Assembly (NCBI RefSeq): GCF_012030425.1
Contig: NZ_JAAUVN010000003.1
Location: forward strand, 186,001 to 250,000
Source: Sphingobacterium sp. B16(2022)
GTDB taxonomy: Bacteria; Bacteroidota; Bacteroidia; Sphingobacteriales; Sphingobacteriaceae
Direction: 5' to 3'
DNA: 64,000 nucleotides
The notes under the pieces were generated by a model that worked only from the letters and a program-made list of their open reading frames with translations, was not told where the DNA came from and ran no database searches. Below, one piece after another: positions 47,305 through 57,342 of this stretch (position 1 is its first letter; each line of letters opens with the position of its first letter). The translations under genes were made by a program, and so were the position numbers.

Positions 47305-49113
47305 ATGAATAAACTATTTACTTTTTTATTGATAACTGTAATAACTGTACAGTCTTACGCTCAGCAACAGTATAGCCAAGTATTTGCAAAAGACGATTAC
47401 AGTCAATTAAAAAAGAATGCCAGAGATCAGGACATTGAAAATATCAATAATTTGATATTAAAGCAGGCTGCTAGACAATTAAAAGAGGGATCTTACCCCA
47501 TTCAAAAACGTTTACGCGCTTATACAAATTATCAATCTCCCAATAGCCTAAGCAATCGACTTAAAACAAGCCCTTACTCCCAATATGAAAATCCTACTGG
47601 TATTTACTTCACAGCAGGAGATGAAGCTATTGTATGGGTTGGAAAAACCAATGGAAGCACTATTGCGCTACGCGTAACAAACTGGGATGATAAAAACTTC
47701 AAACAAAAAGACTACAATCTAAAAGAAGGCTATAATGCTTTGAAAATTGAAAATAAAGGAAATGCTTACATTCAATATTTCACAGAAGACAAAGTATCTT
47801 CAAAAAAGATCAACATTCACATACTTGGTGGAAAAGTGAATGATGTATTTGAACGAGGTAAGCATACCAATAAAGATTGGGATCGTATGCTAGGAAATGC
47901 TTCTGGACCCATCTTAGATATTGTAGGAAAACAAGTACAACTTGCATATTCGGTAAAATCATTACAAGAAAATGCACCCCATCAAGGAGTAGAACTGATC
48001 CAACTTTATGATTCTATAATTGGTATCCAGCACCAAATCATGGGGTTGACACAAACAAAAAGAGTTCCGAAGAACAGAATGTTTGGCCGTGTTATCTGGC
48101 AAGGATTTATGCATGCTGATGGTATCGGCGCTGCATTTCACGATAATACCATGAAAGATGTCGCAAATGTGGCTAATCTTAGGAAAAATTCTTGGGGAGT
48201 AGCGCATGAGTTTGGTCATGTCAACCAAGTAAGGCCTAATATGAAATGGGTAGGTACAACAGAGGTAACCAATAACATCTATTCCGTATGGACACAATAT
48301 ACGTATAACAGCCATAGTCCCAAATTAGAACGAGAACGCTTAAAAGACTATGATGAACCTAAAATTGGAGGCCGTATCACTGCTTATATGGAATCTGCAT
48401 TTGTACACCGTCAACCCTGGTTAACACAAGCCGGCCCAGACAGGTGGGATCGCCAACGTCCACGTGATTGGGGCGGAGATCACTTCGTAAAACTAGTTCC
48501 ACTTTGGCAATTACAGCTGTACTTCAATGTCGCAGGAAAAGGAAATTCATGGGAGAACAAAAACTTTTATGGTGATATCTTTACGAAAGCAATTAATGCT
48601 CCAGCAACAGCAACTAAACAAGACGCATACTACCAGCTCGAGTTTATCAAAAACGCATGTGATGCGTCAAAATTAGATCTCACAGATTTCTTTGAACAGT
48701 CTGGAATGCTTATCCCTATTGACCTTTGGGTAGATGATTATACCTGCGCACAGATGACCATCACAGCAGCTGATATTGCAGCCGTAAAACAGTATGCATC
48801 TAAGTATAAGAAACCTTCCACACCGGTATTACATTATATTACTGCAAACAGCACTTCAATTTATAAAAATAGACTGCCCTTAAACGGGATCGAAGGTTCT
48901 GGTTTCGAGAAAAAAGAAGATAAAATCATTGTTCAAAACAGCGCTTGGAAAAATGCTGTAGCATTTGAAACCTATGCAGGTGATAAACTTGTAAAAATTG
49001 CATTTGTAGGAGCTGGGTCTAATGACGTCTCCAGCACAACCGTTCATACTCCAAAAGGTACAACACAGGTCAAGGCTGTGGGATGGGATGGAAAAAGAAT
49101 CAATGTATTATAA
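47305..49113 (+). CDS. M60-family (mucinase/enhancin-type) metallopeptidase
   Basis: This 602-residue secreted protein (signal ends near SYAQQ) carries the zinc motif HEFGH at residues 301-305 and a downstream Glu320 (TTEVTNN), as in the M60 gluzincin pattern HExxH-(8-28)-E. A beta-sandwich precedes the catalytic domain (about 90-190, GIYFTAGDEAIVWVG). M60 enzymes from gut Bacteroidota cut glycoproteins beside O-glycans. It is convergent with the GH76-susD-susC unit, so attack on a mannosylated glycoprotein is conceivable but unproven. Confidence 0.9.
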   Translation: MNKLFTFLLITVITVQSYAQQQYSQVFAKDDYSQLKKNARDQDIENINNLILKQAARQLKEGSYPIQKRLRAYTNYQSPNSLSNRLKTSPYSQYENPTGIYFTAGDEAIVWVGKTNGSTIALRVTNWDDKNFKQKDYNLKEGYNALKIENKGNAYIQYFTEDKVSSKKINIHILGGKVNDVFERGKHTNKDWDRMLGNASGPILDIVGKQVQLAYSVKSLQENAPHQGVELIQLYDSIIGIQHQIMGLTQTKRVPKNRMFGRVIWQGFMHADGIGAAFHDNTMKDVANVANLRKNSWGVAHEFGHVNQVRPNMKWVGTTEVTNNIYSVWTQYTYNSHSPKLERERLKDYDEPKIGGRITAYMESAFVHRQPWLTQAGPDRWDRQRPRDWGGDHFVKLVPLWQLQLYFNVAGKGNSWENKNFYGDIFTKAINAPATATKQDAYYQLEFIKNACDASKLDLTDFFEQSGMLIPIDLWVDDYTCAQMTITAADIAAVKQYASKYKKPSTPVLHYITANSTSIYKNRLPLNGIEGSGFEKKEDKIIVQNSAWKNAVAFETYAGDKLVKIAFVGAGSNDVSSTTVHTPKGTTQVKAVGWDGKRINVL

Positions 49114-49119
49114 TTTAAT

Positions 49120-49154
49120 AAAAAAATAGGCTGATATAATCAGCCTATTTTTTT
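49120..49154. terminator. Bidirectional terminator between M60 and GH76 genes
   Basis: A 15-bp stem (49120-49134 with 49140-49154) with core TAGGCTGA and A/T tracts at both ends, midway between the two convergent stops. Confidence 0.9.
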
Positions 49155-49155
49155 A

Positions 49156-50334
49156 TTAGTATCCAAGTTTTGCCAGTCGCGCATACATCTCTACAAATGC
49201 ACACTGATCTAGCAACCCTTTCGTTTCCTTCCTATCTTTAAGTGTCCAGTCCGTATAGAACAAACCTTTTTCATCTCGCATATGGTTCCAGGCATATTGC
49301 AGATTATTAGCAAAAACTGCCAAATACTTAGGATTATGATCTTGTTCAAATAGACTGATAAATCCCCGCATCATCACAGCATGAAACCATAGATTGCTGT
49401 TTTTTAACAATTTAAATTCTTGTCCTGTGACATCTTGAAAAAAATAAGAATAACAGGCTTCTCCGAGCTTTTGAGCATCCATCAAATATTGCTTCTCCTG
49501 AGTCAACCGGTACAATAAAGCCGCTGCTTGCAACATCTGACCCGAATTATAAGAGTATTTTGCTTTATCTATATGTCCATTTAAGCTCATATTATCCCAA
49601 AAAAGGCCATCATTAGGATCTTCTAATTTTTCTTTGGTCCAATGGTAAAGTCTCCTGCCCTCTTCCAAATAGTGGTTATCCTTCGTTGCTTCATACATCT
49701 TAAGCGCAAATACACTCGCAGGAGCATTAGAACATGCATTTTTAGATTCTTTTTTTTGTTCACACCAGTAGATACCACCACCAATTAGGTCGTCTTCACC
49801 ACTCATCACAAACGCCCACACTTCCTTCGCTTTAGTAAGATAATCTTGTTTTTTCGTCGACAAATAACTATCCGTAAAATCAATACCGAGCCAGATATTA
49901 TCATCATAAAAGCGATCGGAAACAGGAGCGTTATTTAAGTATGATGCATATCCCACAGGAAGGCGTTTTTGATCACGATACCCCGCAAGGCCGACCAATA
50001 CTTTTTGATCGAGTACATTCTGAAATTCTCTTTTTTTCTTCGGCAACTCCATCAAAGCATTAACAGCTGAAAAACTACCCGAAAAAGGCCATAGATAAGC
50101 ATATTTCTTTTGCTGCGATGCTTGTTCGGTGTTATTCAAATAATCGGCTTTAAAACCCTCATCAAAAGGAAACCTTTCCAATAGAAGCTGGTTTTCAACA
50201 TTGCCAAATAAATGATAAATCTGTTTCATAGTCTGCGCGGCTGCAACATCAAAGTGTACTTTTTCCTGTGCCTGTAAACCATTCGCCAAAAGTGTAATAT
50301 TAAAAAGTAGGTAAAAACTAAATATTCTCATCAT
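49156..50334 (-). CDS. GH76-family alpha-mannanase-like glycosidase
   Basis: This 392-residue secreted protein (signal ends near LQAQ) belongs to GH76, whose members hydrolyse alpha-1,6-mannan such as the backbone of fungal cell-wall mannan. The Asp pair in RFYDDNIWLGIDF (Asp144-Asp145) fits the family's neighbouring catalytic aspartates; GGGIYWCEQ and CSNAPASVFALKMYE follow, then YSYNSGQMLQAAALLYRLT. It is the only glycosidase of PUL 2, separated from susD by a terminator. Endo-mannanase specificity is inferred; other GH76 activities are possible. Confidence 0.88.
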   Translation of the reverse strand: MMRIFSFYLLFNITLLANGLQAQEKVHFDVAAAQTMKQIYHLFGNVENQLLLERFPFDEGFKADYLNNTEQASQQKKYAYLWPFSGSFSAVNALMELPKKKREFQNVLDQKVLVGLAGYRDQKRLPVGYASYLNNAPVSDRFYDDNIWLGIDFTDSYLSTKKQDYLTKAKEVWAFVMSGEDDLIGGGIYWCEQKKESKNACSNAPASVFALKMYEATKDNHYLEEGRRLYHWTKEKLEDPNDGLFWDNMSLNGHIDKAKYSYNSGQMLQAAALLYRLTQEKQYLMDAQKLGEACYSYFFQDVTGQEFKLLKNSNLWFHAVMMRGFISLFEQDHNPKYLAVFANNLQYAWNHMRDEKGLFYTDWTLKDRKETKGLLDQCAFVEMYARLAKLGY

Positions 50335-50348
50335 TAGATCCTTAAAAA

Positions 50349-50375
50349 AGGCTGTCCAATTTGATTGGACAGCCT
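50349..50375 (-). terminator. Terminator between PUL 2 susD and the GH76 gene
   Basis: AGGCTGTCCAA (50349-50359) pairs perfectly with 50365-50375 across 5 nt, followed on the minus strand by a T6 run. It is a full Rho-independent signal inside the unit, so only read-through would reach the glycosidase. Confidence 0.85.
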
Positions 50376-50382
50376 CATTATG

Positions 50383-51960
50383 CTATTTATAACCTTCGTT
50401 TTGTTTTAACTTAGGATTTCTTTGTATTTCATCCGGTGATATTGGCCATAATAGATCAGAATCTTTAAATACTGCACCTGATGCATTTTTAGCACCAATA
50501 AGGGGTACAAAATCTATTTTACCAGCATCAGTAGTTGAGATAACAGGAAACATCTTCGTTCTTACAATATCATCCCACATCTTGAACTCCAATGGAAACT
50601 CTCTCAAGCGTTCAATCCAACATTCTTTCACAAAATTATCAACAGATAAAGCTTGTAAATCAGAAGTAAATTGAGCAACAGTTTTACCTTCTGTATTCGC
50701 ACGGGCCTTAACCTGCGCTAAGTAGCCCGCTGCTTCAGGTGTAACACCGCCACTTTTAGCAATTGCTTCAGCAGCAATCAACAAAGCTTCAGGATAGCGG
50801 TAAAAATTCCAATCTTTTGTTCCTTTGCCAGTTGTTAATAAGGCATCCTCATCCACATAATACCAAATACCAGCTTCAGTAGATTCCCACTTCGCCAATG
50901 TTTTTGGATTCGTATAAGACCAGTGAAAAAACTGATTAGGTTTAATTCTCAAATCTTTTGTATCGTACACATTTAAAAATTGTTTTGTGGGACCAAAAAC
51001 ACGTTCAAAGATCGAATATTTATCAAATACGGATACTGCAGACGAACTAAATCCATATGTTGGCCACCAGCTGCTGCTGCTAATGGTTGCATTATACTCT
51101 TGAGCATAAATCACCTCATCTAAATCATCGATCTTACGCAACTGGTTATAAGCACTATTACTTGCAAGATCCGAGTTTTGCGTCATTTTATGAGGAGAAT
51201 TAACCACTATCTGAGCCATTGCTGCTGCTTCAGCAAATTTTCCTTGCTGTAAATATACGTTCGCTAATGTCATTGCCGCAACAAATTTTGTAACGCGGTG
51301 CCCATTACTGGCAAACTTAACTGCTGGTAAAACATTTACTGCTTCTTTAAGATCGGCCTCGATTAATTCATATACTTTTGCAGCAGGAGATCTTTCTAAA
51401 TAAAGATCATCATTCAAAGATTCAATTACAGTTGCAGATAATGGAATATCACCAAAAGTTTTTACTAAATAAAAGTAATTGTAGGCTCTAAAGAATTTCG
51501 CTTCTGCTAAAAGTAAGCTTCTACTTTGATCAGACATCGGAATTATAGGTACATACTTCAATCCTGCATTTGCGATATTAATTGTTTTATACGATTCATC
51601 CCAAATGGTATTCATGGTACCAGAAATCAAATTTGTATTATTTTGACGAGTCAATTCTCGCGAAAACAAACAAATACGTTCCTGCCCCTCATAACTATTA
51701 GTGAAATAGCCTGTTAACATGGTATTTATTGATGCCGTTGGACCTATATATGCACTAGAAGCAAAAGAGTACCGTTGAGAAGCTCCTCTTCTATACAAAC
51801 TATTAATTGTTGCTTCTGCCTGATCTTCGGTCTCATAGTATGATCCTAAAGTAACTGTTGATTTAGGTGCTTCTTCTAAAAATTTATTACATGATGTCGT
51901 TAGCGCTAGCCCTGCTAATAACAACAAAAACAATTTATTTTTCTTCATTAGATTTTTCAA
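50383..51960 (-). CDS. SusD/RagB-family glycan-binding lipoprotein (PUL 2)
   Basis: This 525-residue lipoprotein has the lipobox LTTSC (Cys near residue 24) and CNKFLEEAPKS, the usual SusD start. AEAKFFRAYNYFYLVKTFGD near 145 and the C-terminal WPISPDEIQRNPKLKQNEGY are family signatures. It caps the SusC protein encoded 2 bp upstream. With GH76 as the only enzyme, a mannose-rich ligand is likely but not proven. Confidence 0.93.
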   Translation of the reverse strand: MKNLMKKNKLFLLLLAGLALTTSCNKFLEEAPKSTVTLGSYYETEDQAEATINSLYRRGASQRYSFASSAYIGPTASINTMLTGYFTNSYEGQERICLFSRELTRQNNTNLISGTMNTIWDESYKTINIANAGLKYVPIIPMSDQSRSLLLAEAKFFRAYNYFYLVKTFGDIPLSATVIESLNDDLYLERSPAAKVYELIEADLKEAVNVLPAVKFASNGHRVTKFVAAMTLANVYLQQGKFAEAAAMAQIVVNSPHKMTQNSDLASNSAYNQLRKIDDLDEVIYAQEYNATISSSSWWPTYGFSSSAVSVFDKYSIFERVFGPTKQFLNVYDTKDLRIKPNQFFHWSYTNPKTLAKWESTEAGIWYYVDEDALLTTGKGTKDWNFYRYPEALLIAAEAIAKSGGVTPEAAGYLAQVKARANTEGKTVAQFTSDLQALSVDNFVKECWIERLREFPLEFKMWDDIVRTKMFPVISTTDAGKIDFVPLIGAKNASGAVFKDSDLLWPISPDEIQRNPKLKQNEGYK

Positions 51961-51962
51961 AA

Positions 51963-54900
51963 TTAAAATGTAACATTAAGACCTAACATAAAAGTTTTTG
52001 CTCTTGGATAAGAGAAAAAAGTCATATTCTGGCCAAATTGGTTCTCTCCTTGCGAAGTACTCTCCGGATCATACCCTTTAAATTTACTAGAGGTCAATAA
52101 AAATGGATTATTAGCATTTGTGTATATACGTAACGCTGATAAACCGACTCTCTTCAAAGCTTCAGGTTTGAATGTATACCCCAACTGAATCATATTCACA
52201 CGTAGGTATGATCCATCAGCTACCCAAGCATCATCGACATTCGTATCTTGACCTGCATGACCACCATTACTCAAGTAAATAGCCTGTTGCATTGTATTCG
52301 GATTACTTCCATTATAGGCATCTGTTAAAATTTCTTTTAAACCATTGGTAATTCCAAAACGGTCATAAGTAGAGTGGTAAAATTGTTGCATAACATCTAC
52401 ACCTTTTACAAATTGAAGATCTAATGTTAAATCAAAATTCTTATAACTTAAGTTATTAATAAAACTTCCTGTCCAATCTGGCAGTCCTTTTCCAATAATC
52501 TCTTTTTCTGTCGTACGTTTAGCCCTTCCGATTTGATGTATTTCGGCATTTCCTGCATCAACATCTGCCTGTGTATAAACACCTAATCTACGATAACCAT
52601 AAAAACTATTTAAATTTTCTCCTACACGAATAATACTATTGGCGCCACCAACCCAACTGTTCATTAAGATGTCGGCATTATTATCACCCAATTTCAATAC
52701 CTTATTTTTATTATAGTTCATGTTTAAAGATGATTTCCAGCTAAAGTTTTCATTGGCAACTATAGTTCCTGTTATCATCATATCTAAACCTTGATTTTGA
52801 ACTGATCCGATATTCTTCATCACTGAAGGAAAACCTGTTGCTGTTGGAATAGGTGCGTCAAGTAATAAATCTGTAGTTTTCTTATGATAAAAAGACATAT
52901 CGAAATTCAATCGATTTTGAAATAAACCCAATTCAACACCAACATCATATTGTGCTGTTTTTTCCCATTTTAAATCTGGATTAGCAATCGTATTCACAAA
53001 AGAATAAGGCTGTCTGGTATCATTTAATAAAATGGTTCCTCCTTCTACATTTGCAAGTTTTTTATATGGGCTTATTTCAGAGTTTCCTGTTAAGCCATAA
53101 CTCGTATGCAATTTCAGATTACTGATCGTTTCGTTACCTTTCAAGAAATCTTCATTGGACACATTCCAAGCTAAACCAGCTGACGGGAAAAAAGCATATC
53201 TATTATTCTCCCCAAATTTAGATGATCCATCATAACGGCTGGTAACAGTAGCAGAATATCTATTATCGTATGAGTAGGACGCCCGTAAGAAATAGGAATT
53301 CATAGTCCATTTATTCCAGTTTGATCCTGGTGCCGATGGGATCGTACCAATTCCCATATTATAGTATTCGTAGAAATCATCCTGAAAACCTTCAGTTCTT
53401 GAATTATCATAATCATAGGTCCGTCCCTGCCAAGATAAACCGGCCATCGCATTAATGCGGTGCTTATCAAATTGCTTATTATAAGTCAAATAAGTCTCTT
53501 CTTGCCAGTAAAAAGTATTGGTATGATTAATCTCAGCCCAACCATTTGGAGCAGATATATTATTCAGCAATACAGAGGAATAACCTCGATAAGTTTTTTG
53601 ATGATTATCAACACCCAATTGTGTTTTTAAATCTAACCCATCGGCTAAATGAAATGTCAACGCGGCATTTCCAAAAATCTGCGTATTGTAACGCATACGC
53701 TTTTGTAGATCTAAAATAGAAACGGGATTCGACATCCCTTCAAATCCTAAAGTTTTTGAAACTGTTGAAGAAGAAGAATTTGTATACTTTCCAAGCTTAT
53801 CGCGTACAGGATACCAAGGTAACATTTCAATCATTGTTCTTCTTGCATCTTGGCCACCTCCATCTTCAGGAGTATAACGGCCCCAAGTATGGTTTACAGA
53901 TAAATTTATTGCTGTTGATAACCAAGAAGTCGGTTTCGAATCATACGCCATCTTTCCGTTAACACGCTTGTTCCAAGTGTTGTTCATTACCCCTTGCTGA
54001 TCAGTGTAATTCAAAAATGCTCCTACAGAAGATTTATCATCTCCCTGTTGAATATTTAACTGATGATTATGGGTAATTGCAGTACGAGTAGCCTCTTTTT
54101 GCCAATCGGTATCATAAAGCGGATTACCATTGGCATCAAAATAATCAGGGTCATTAAACCAATCTTTTCTATCTAAAGACCAAGGTTTCCAGTCTTTATC
54201 TTTGTCTTTTAAAAATTTAGCTTGATATTTATTTTCATTTTCTAATCCAATCATAAAGGCATCTGTCCACTCCTGCGCATTCAGAAGATCCATATAACGT
54301 TGTGGAGTACTTATCCCTACCGAACCTTGGTAACTGATGGTACGTCTTCCATCTTTATTTCCACGCTTAGTAGTTACTAAAATAACCCCATTTGCACCTC
54401 GTGCACCATAAATTGCTGCAGACGAAGCATCTTTTAATACCTCGATATTTTCGATATCGTTCGGATTGAGCAATTGAAAATCTTCCATCACCACACCGTC
54501 CACTACATAAAGCGGATTTGATGAAGAATTAATCGTAGCAACACCCCGAATGATAACACGATTACCATAAGCACCTGGCTGGCTGGAATTGGAGAAAATA
54601 TTTACCCCCGATGCTTTCCCTCTTAAATTATCTAGCGGACTAAATCCTTGATTTTTAATCATATCAGCACCTTTCACCATTGCAATAGATCCTGTCACAT
54701 CCGATTTACGCATAGTACCATAACCGACTACCACGACTTCATCCAGCACATCTGCGGCAGATTCCAATCGAATGGTTAAACCTGAGGTACTACTTACTCT
54801 TGTCTCCGCGGTCTTAAATCCAACTGAAGATATGACCAGCATATCCCCTACTTTCGCATTAATACTAAAGCTACCGGTCTCAGAAGTCTGGGTACCTACA

Positions 54901-55142
54901 GAAGTTCCTTTAACAGAAACCGTTACACCCGAAACTGGGTTTCCGCTACTGTCCACAATTTTACCACTAACCTGTCCTTGCTTAGCAACAAGTTCTTTTG
55001 CTTTTGATACATGCGCATACCCCGACAAAGTAGCGGACGAGGCATTTACCTGTTGCATAGATCCAGCAATAACAGCTAAAGAAAAAAACAATTTAGAATT
55101 TTTCTTCAACTGCAAAAATGTTCTTGCGTCAAATTTGTTCAT
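51963..55142 (-). CDS. SusC/RagA-family TonB-linked outer-membrane transporter (PUL 2)
   Basis: This about 1059-residue transporter has a signal region up to QQVNA, a carboxypeptidase-regulatory-like domain (GKIVDSSGNPVSGVTVSVKG), the plug with EVVVVGYGTMRKSDVTGSIA, and a barrel ending GLNVTF. The ATG at 55142 places the signal peptide better than an in-frame one at 55181, although both are possible. No sensor-regulator or ECF sigma/anti-sigma pair lies beside it; instead, two copies of a 14-15 bp element flank a possible promoter upstream. Confidence 0.94.
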   Translation of the reverse strand: MNKFDARTFLQLKKNSKLFFSLAVIAGSMQQVNASSATLSGYAHVSKAKELVAKQGQVSGKIVDSSGNPVSGVTVSVKGTSVGTQTSETGSFSINAKVGDMLVISSVGFKTAETRVSSTSGLTIRLESAADVLDEVVVVGYGTMRKSDVTGSIAMVKGADMIKNQGFSPLDNLRGKASGVNIFSNSSQPGAYGNRVIIRGVATINSSSNPLYVVDGVVMEDFQLLNPNDIENIEVLKDASSAAIYGARGANGVILVTTKRGNKDGRRTISYQGSVGISTPQRYMDLLNAQEWTDAFMIGLENENKYQAKFLKDKDKDWKPWSLDRKDWFNDPDYFDANGNPLYDTDWQKEATRTAITHNHQLNIQQGDDKSSVGAFLNYTDQQGVMNNTWNKRVNGKMAYDSKPTSWLSTAINLSVNHTWGRYTPEDGGGQDARRTMIEMLPWYPVRDKLGKYTNSSSSTVSKTLGFEGMSNPVSILDLQKRMRYNTQIFGNAALTFHLADGLDLKTQLGVDNHQKTYRGYSSVLLNNISAPNGWAEINHTNTFYWQEETYLTYNKQFDKHRINAMAGLSWQGRTYDYDNSRTEGFQDDFYEYYNMGIGTIPSAPGSNWNKWTMNSYFLRASYSYDNRYSATVTSRYDGSSKFGENNRYAFFPSAGLAWNVSNEDFLKGNETISNLKLHTSYGLTGNSEISPYKKLANVEGGTILLNDTRQPYSFVNTIANPDLKWEKTAQYDVGVELGLFQNRLNFDMSFYHKKTTDLLLDAPIPTATGFPSVMKNIGSVQNQGLDMMITGTIVANENFSWKSSLNMNYNKNKVLKLGDNNADILMNSWVGGANSIIRVGENLNSFYGYRRLGVYTQADVDAGNAEIHQIGRAKRTTEKEIIGKGLPDWTGSFINNLSYKNFDLTLDLQFVKGVDVMQQFYHSTYDRFGITNGLKEILTDAYNGSNPNTMQQAIYLSNGGHAGQDTNVDDAWVADGSYLRVNMIQLGYTFKPEALKRVGLSALRIYTNANNPFLLTSSKFKGYDPESTSQGENQFGQNMTFFSYPRAKTFMLGLNVTF

Positions 55143-55287
55143 AATTTTTAAAGTGATTTTAGATTTATTTATTTGTTTCAACCGTTTAAAAGAAGAAACA
55201 TGTTTGCTTATTGGTTTTTAATTATACAACGTATATAGCCAGTACATCTAAAATTTCAAGCATAGGTATCCTTAGCTTGATAATAGT

Positions 55288-55302
55288 TTAATCGTTTTAG
55301 CT
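55288..55302 (+). promoter_or_regulatory. Candidate operator, copy 1 (PUL 2 susC)
   Basis: TTAATCGTTTTAGCT. The exact 16-mer GTTTAATCGTTTTAGC starting at 55286 recurs at 55450. It would lie downstream of the possible susC transcript start. Confidence 0.55.
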
Positions 55303-55451
55303 ATTTAGAGTAAAAAATATTGTGCTAGAATTCCCTTTCAAAGACACTCAGACAAAATTATTACTTCAGTTTGTTAATTATAATGGATAAAAGGGTATTC
55401 AGTTTTTCATTTTAGTTTCGAACATAAATTGGTCATCATATCATAATTTGT

Positions 55452-55465
55452 TTAATCGTTTTAGC
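55452..55465 (+). promoter_or_regulatory. Candidate operator, copy 2 (PUL 2 susC)
   Basis: TTAATCGTTTTAGC, same orientation as copy 1 and 164 bp away. The -7 candidate at 55353-55360 lies between the two, as in repression by DNA looping. Confidence 0.55.
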
Positions 55466-55578
55466 AAATAAATTGTAAATATCATTCCTTAAGCCGTATC
55501 ATAAACCGGATGTGAAGATATTTGGTTTGGTTTATCTTAATTTGTGATAATTAAGATTGGTTTAAATTAGTGCTTTAA

Positions 55579-55622
55579 TTTTAAAGATTAAGTTTTTTTT
55601 TCAAAAAACTTAATCTTTAAAA
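55579..55622 (-). terminator. Terminator of the GMC oxidoreductase operon
   Basis: A perfect 20-bp stem (55579-55598 with 55603-55622) with a 4-nt loop directly follows the GMC stop on the minus strand. It is AT-rich but very long. Confidence 0.75.
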
Positions 55623-55626
55623 TTTT

Positions 55627-57342
55627 TTAGATATTTCCTTTTTTCATCTCATTTACAGCATAATCCACTGCACGGGCCGAAAAAGCCATATATGTTAGAG
55701 AAGGATTTTGTGTAGAGGTGGAAGTCATCGCTGCACCGTCTGTAACAAATACATTGGGTACAGAATGAACTTGATTCCATTTATTCAGCATCGATGTTTT
55801 AGGATCCAATCCCATTCGTGCTCCACCCATCTCATGAATATCAAGACCTGGAGCCTGGTTACCGTCATCACGTCGGATATTTGTAAACCCAGCAGTCTGG
55901 AACATATCCTCCATTGTATCAAGATAATCCTTCTTCATCTTTGCATCGTTATCATCGTAATCGACAGCAATATGGAGTAGAGGAATTCCCCAATCATCCA
56001 TTTTCTTTGTATCCAAGGTTACCTGTCCAGACTCTTTTGGTATAGTTTCGCCCATCATGTGAGAGCCAACCTGCCAATTTCCAAGCTTTGGATTCAGTAA
56101 GTTATTTTTTAACGATTCACCTGCTCCGCTTCGGTCACTGTCTTTACCCCGATATGCACCAAAACCTGCGGCATATCCGCGGAGATAATCTGTTTCCTGC
56201 TTATGCAAGTTTCTAAACCGTGGAATATAACCACCGCCCGCAGGATTTCGTCCTTCCGTTGTATAGTCCTGCAATCCTTCATACTCCGCATAAATCCGGG
56301 CACTATAATTATGGAAAGCAACATATTTGCCCAATACACCGGAATCATTACCCAATCCATTCGGGAAACGATTTGATTTAGAATTCAATAAAATCAAATT
56401 TGTATTAATTGCTGCCGCATTAACAAAAATAACGCGTGCATAAAAATCGATTTCTTCCTTCGTATTGGTGTCTATAACACGAACGCCAACAGCTTTCCCT
56501 TTTTGCTCATCATATAAAATAGAATGCACAACTGAAAAAGGACGCAAGGTCATATTACCCGTTTTTGCTGCCCATGGCAATGTCACCGCATTGGAACTAA
56601 AGTAGCCTCCAAAAGGACAGCCACGCTGACATAATGTACGGTTTTGGCACTGCACACGTCCCTGATCAAAATGAATCTGATTAGGCTTCGAAAGATGTGC
56701 ACAACGTGCCGAAATTAACTTCCGTTCAGGATAATTGGATGCAACGGATTGTTTGAAATATTTTTCAACCATATTAAGCGGATAGCCCGGTAAAAATTCG
56801 CCATCAGGCAATTCCGGCAAACCATCCTTATCTCCTGCAATCCCAGCAAATTTTTCAACATAATCGTACCATGGCTTTAAATCGGCATATCGAATCGGCC
56901 AATCAACAGCAAAACCATCGCGGGCTGGGCCTTCAAAATCAAAGTCAGACCAACGCTGTGTCTGTCTTGCCCATAACAACGATTTGCCACCTACCTGGTA
57001 ACCACGAATCCAATCAAAAGGTTTGTCCTGCACATAAGGATGCTCTTTATCTTTTACAAAAAAATGAGCAGCATCTTCATGAAAAGCATAACATTTACTA
57101 ACGATCGGATTCTCCTGTTTGATCGCATAAGGCATCTCATTACGATGTTCAAATTCCCAGGGATTCATATTGGTTGTCGGATAATCTTTGATATGCTTGA
57201 CATCACGGCCACGCTCCAATACCAAAGTTTTTAATCCCTTTTCACACAATTCTTTCGCAGACCAACCACCGCTAATCCCCGATCCAATCACAATTGCATC
57301 GTAGGTTCTATCTTTTTGACTGTCTATATTAATATTTGCCAT
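55627..57342 (-). CDS. GMC-family FAD-dependent oxidoreductase, large subunit
   Basis: This 571-residue flavoprotein has the FAD motif AIVIGSGISGGWSAKELCEKG (around residues 16-35) and a GMC C-terminal part with IHEMGGARMG, FVTDGAAMTSTSTQNPSLT and the conserved Asn. A CQNRTLCQRGCPFGG segment near residue 240 has several Cys, possibly a metal or Fe-S site seen in gluconate-dehydrogenase-like members. The gene starts with no gap after the small subunit gene. Oxidation of a sugar or sugar acid in the periplasm is likely; the substrate and the cytochrome partner are not encoded here. Confidence 0.9.
   Translation of the reverse strand: MANINIDSQKDRTYDAIVIGSGISGGWSAKELCEKGLKTLVLERGRDVKHIKDYPTTNMNPWEFEHRNEMPYAIKQENPIVSKCYAFHEDAAHFFVKDKEHPYVQDKPFDWIRGYQVGGKSLLWARQTQRWSDFDFEGPARDGFAVDWPIRYADLKPWYDYVEKFAGIAGDKDGLPELPDGEFLPGYPLNMVEKYFKQSVASNYPERKLISARCAHLSKPNQIHFDQGRVQCQNRTLCQRGCPFGGYFSSNAVTLPWAAKTGNMTLRPFSVVHSILYDEQKGKAVGVRVIDTNTKEEIDFYARVIFVNAAAINTNLILLNSKSNRFPNGLGNDSGVLGKYVAFHNYSARIYAEYEGLQDYTTEGRNPAGGGYIPRFRNLHKQETDYLRGYAAGFGAYRGKDSDRSGAGESLKNNLLNPKLGNWQVGSHMMGETIPKESGQVTLDTKKMDDWGIPLLHIAVDYDDNDAKMKKDYLDTMEDMFQTAGFTNIRRDDGNQAPGLDIHEMGGARMGLDPKTSMLNKWNQVHSVPNVFVTDGAAMTSTSTQNPSLTYMAFSARAVDYAVNEMKKGNI

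Larger units (their letters stand above)
55182..55626. other. Control region upstream of PUL 2 susC
   Basis: No gene is supported in these 445 bp. They contain two copies of TTAATCGTTTTAGC (55288-55302, 55452-55465), a TAATTTTG -7 candidate on the minus strand between them (55353-55360, without a matching -33), and the terminator hairpin of the GMC operon at the right end. Confidence 0.6.
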
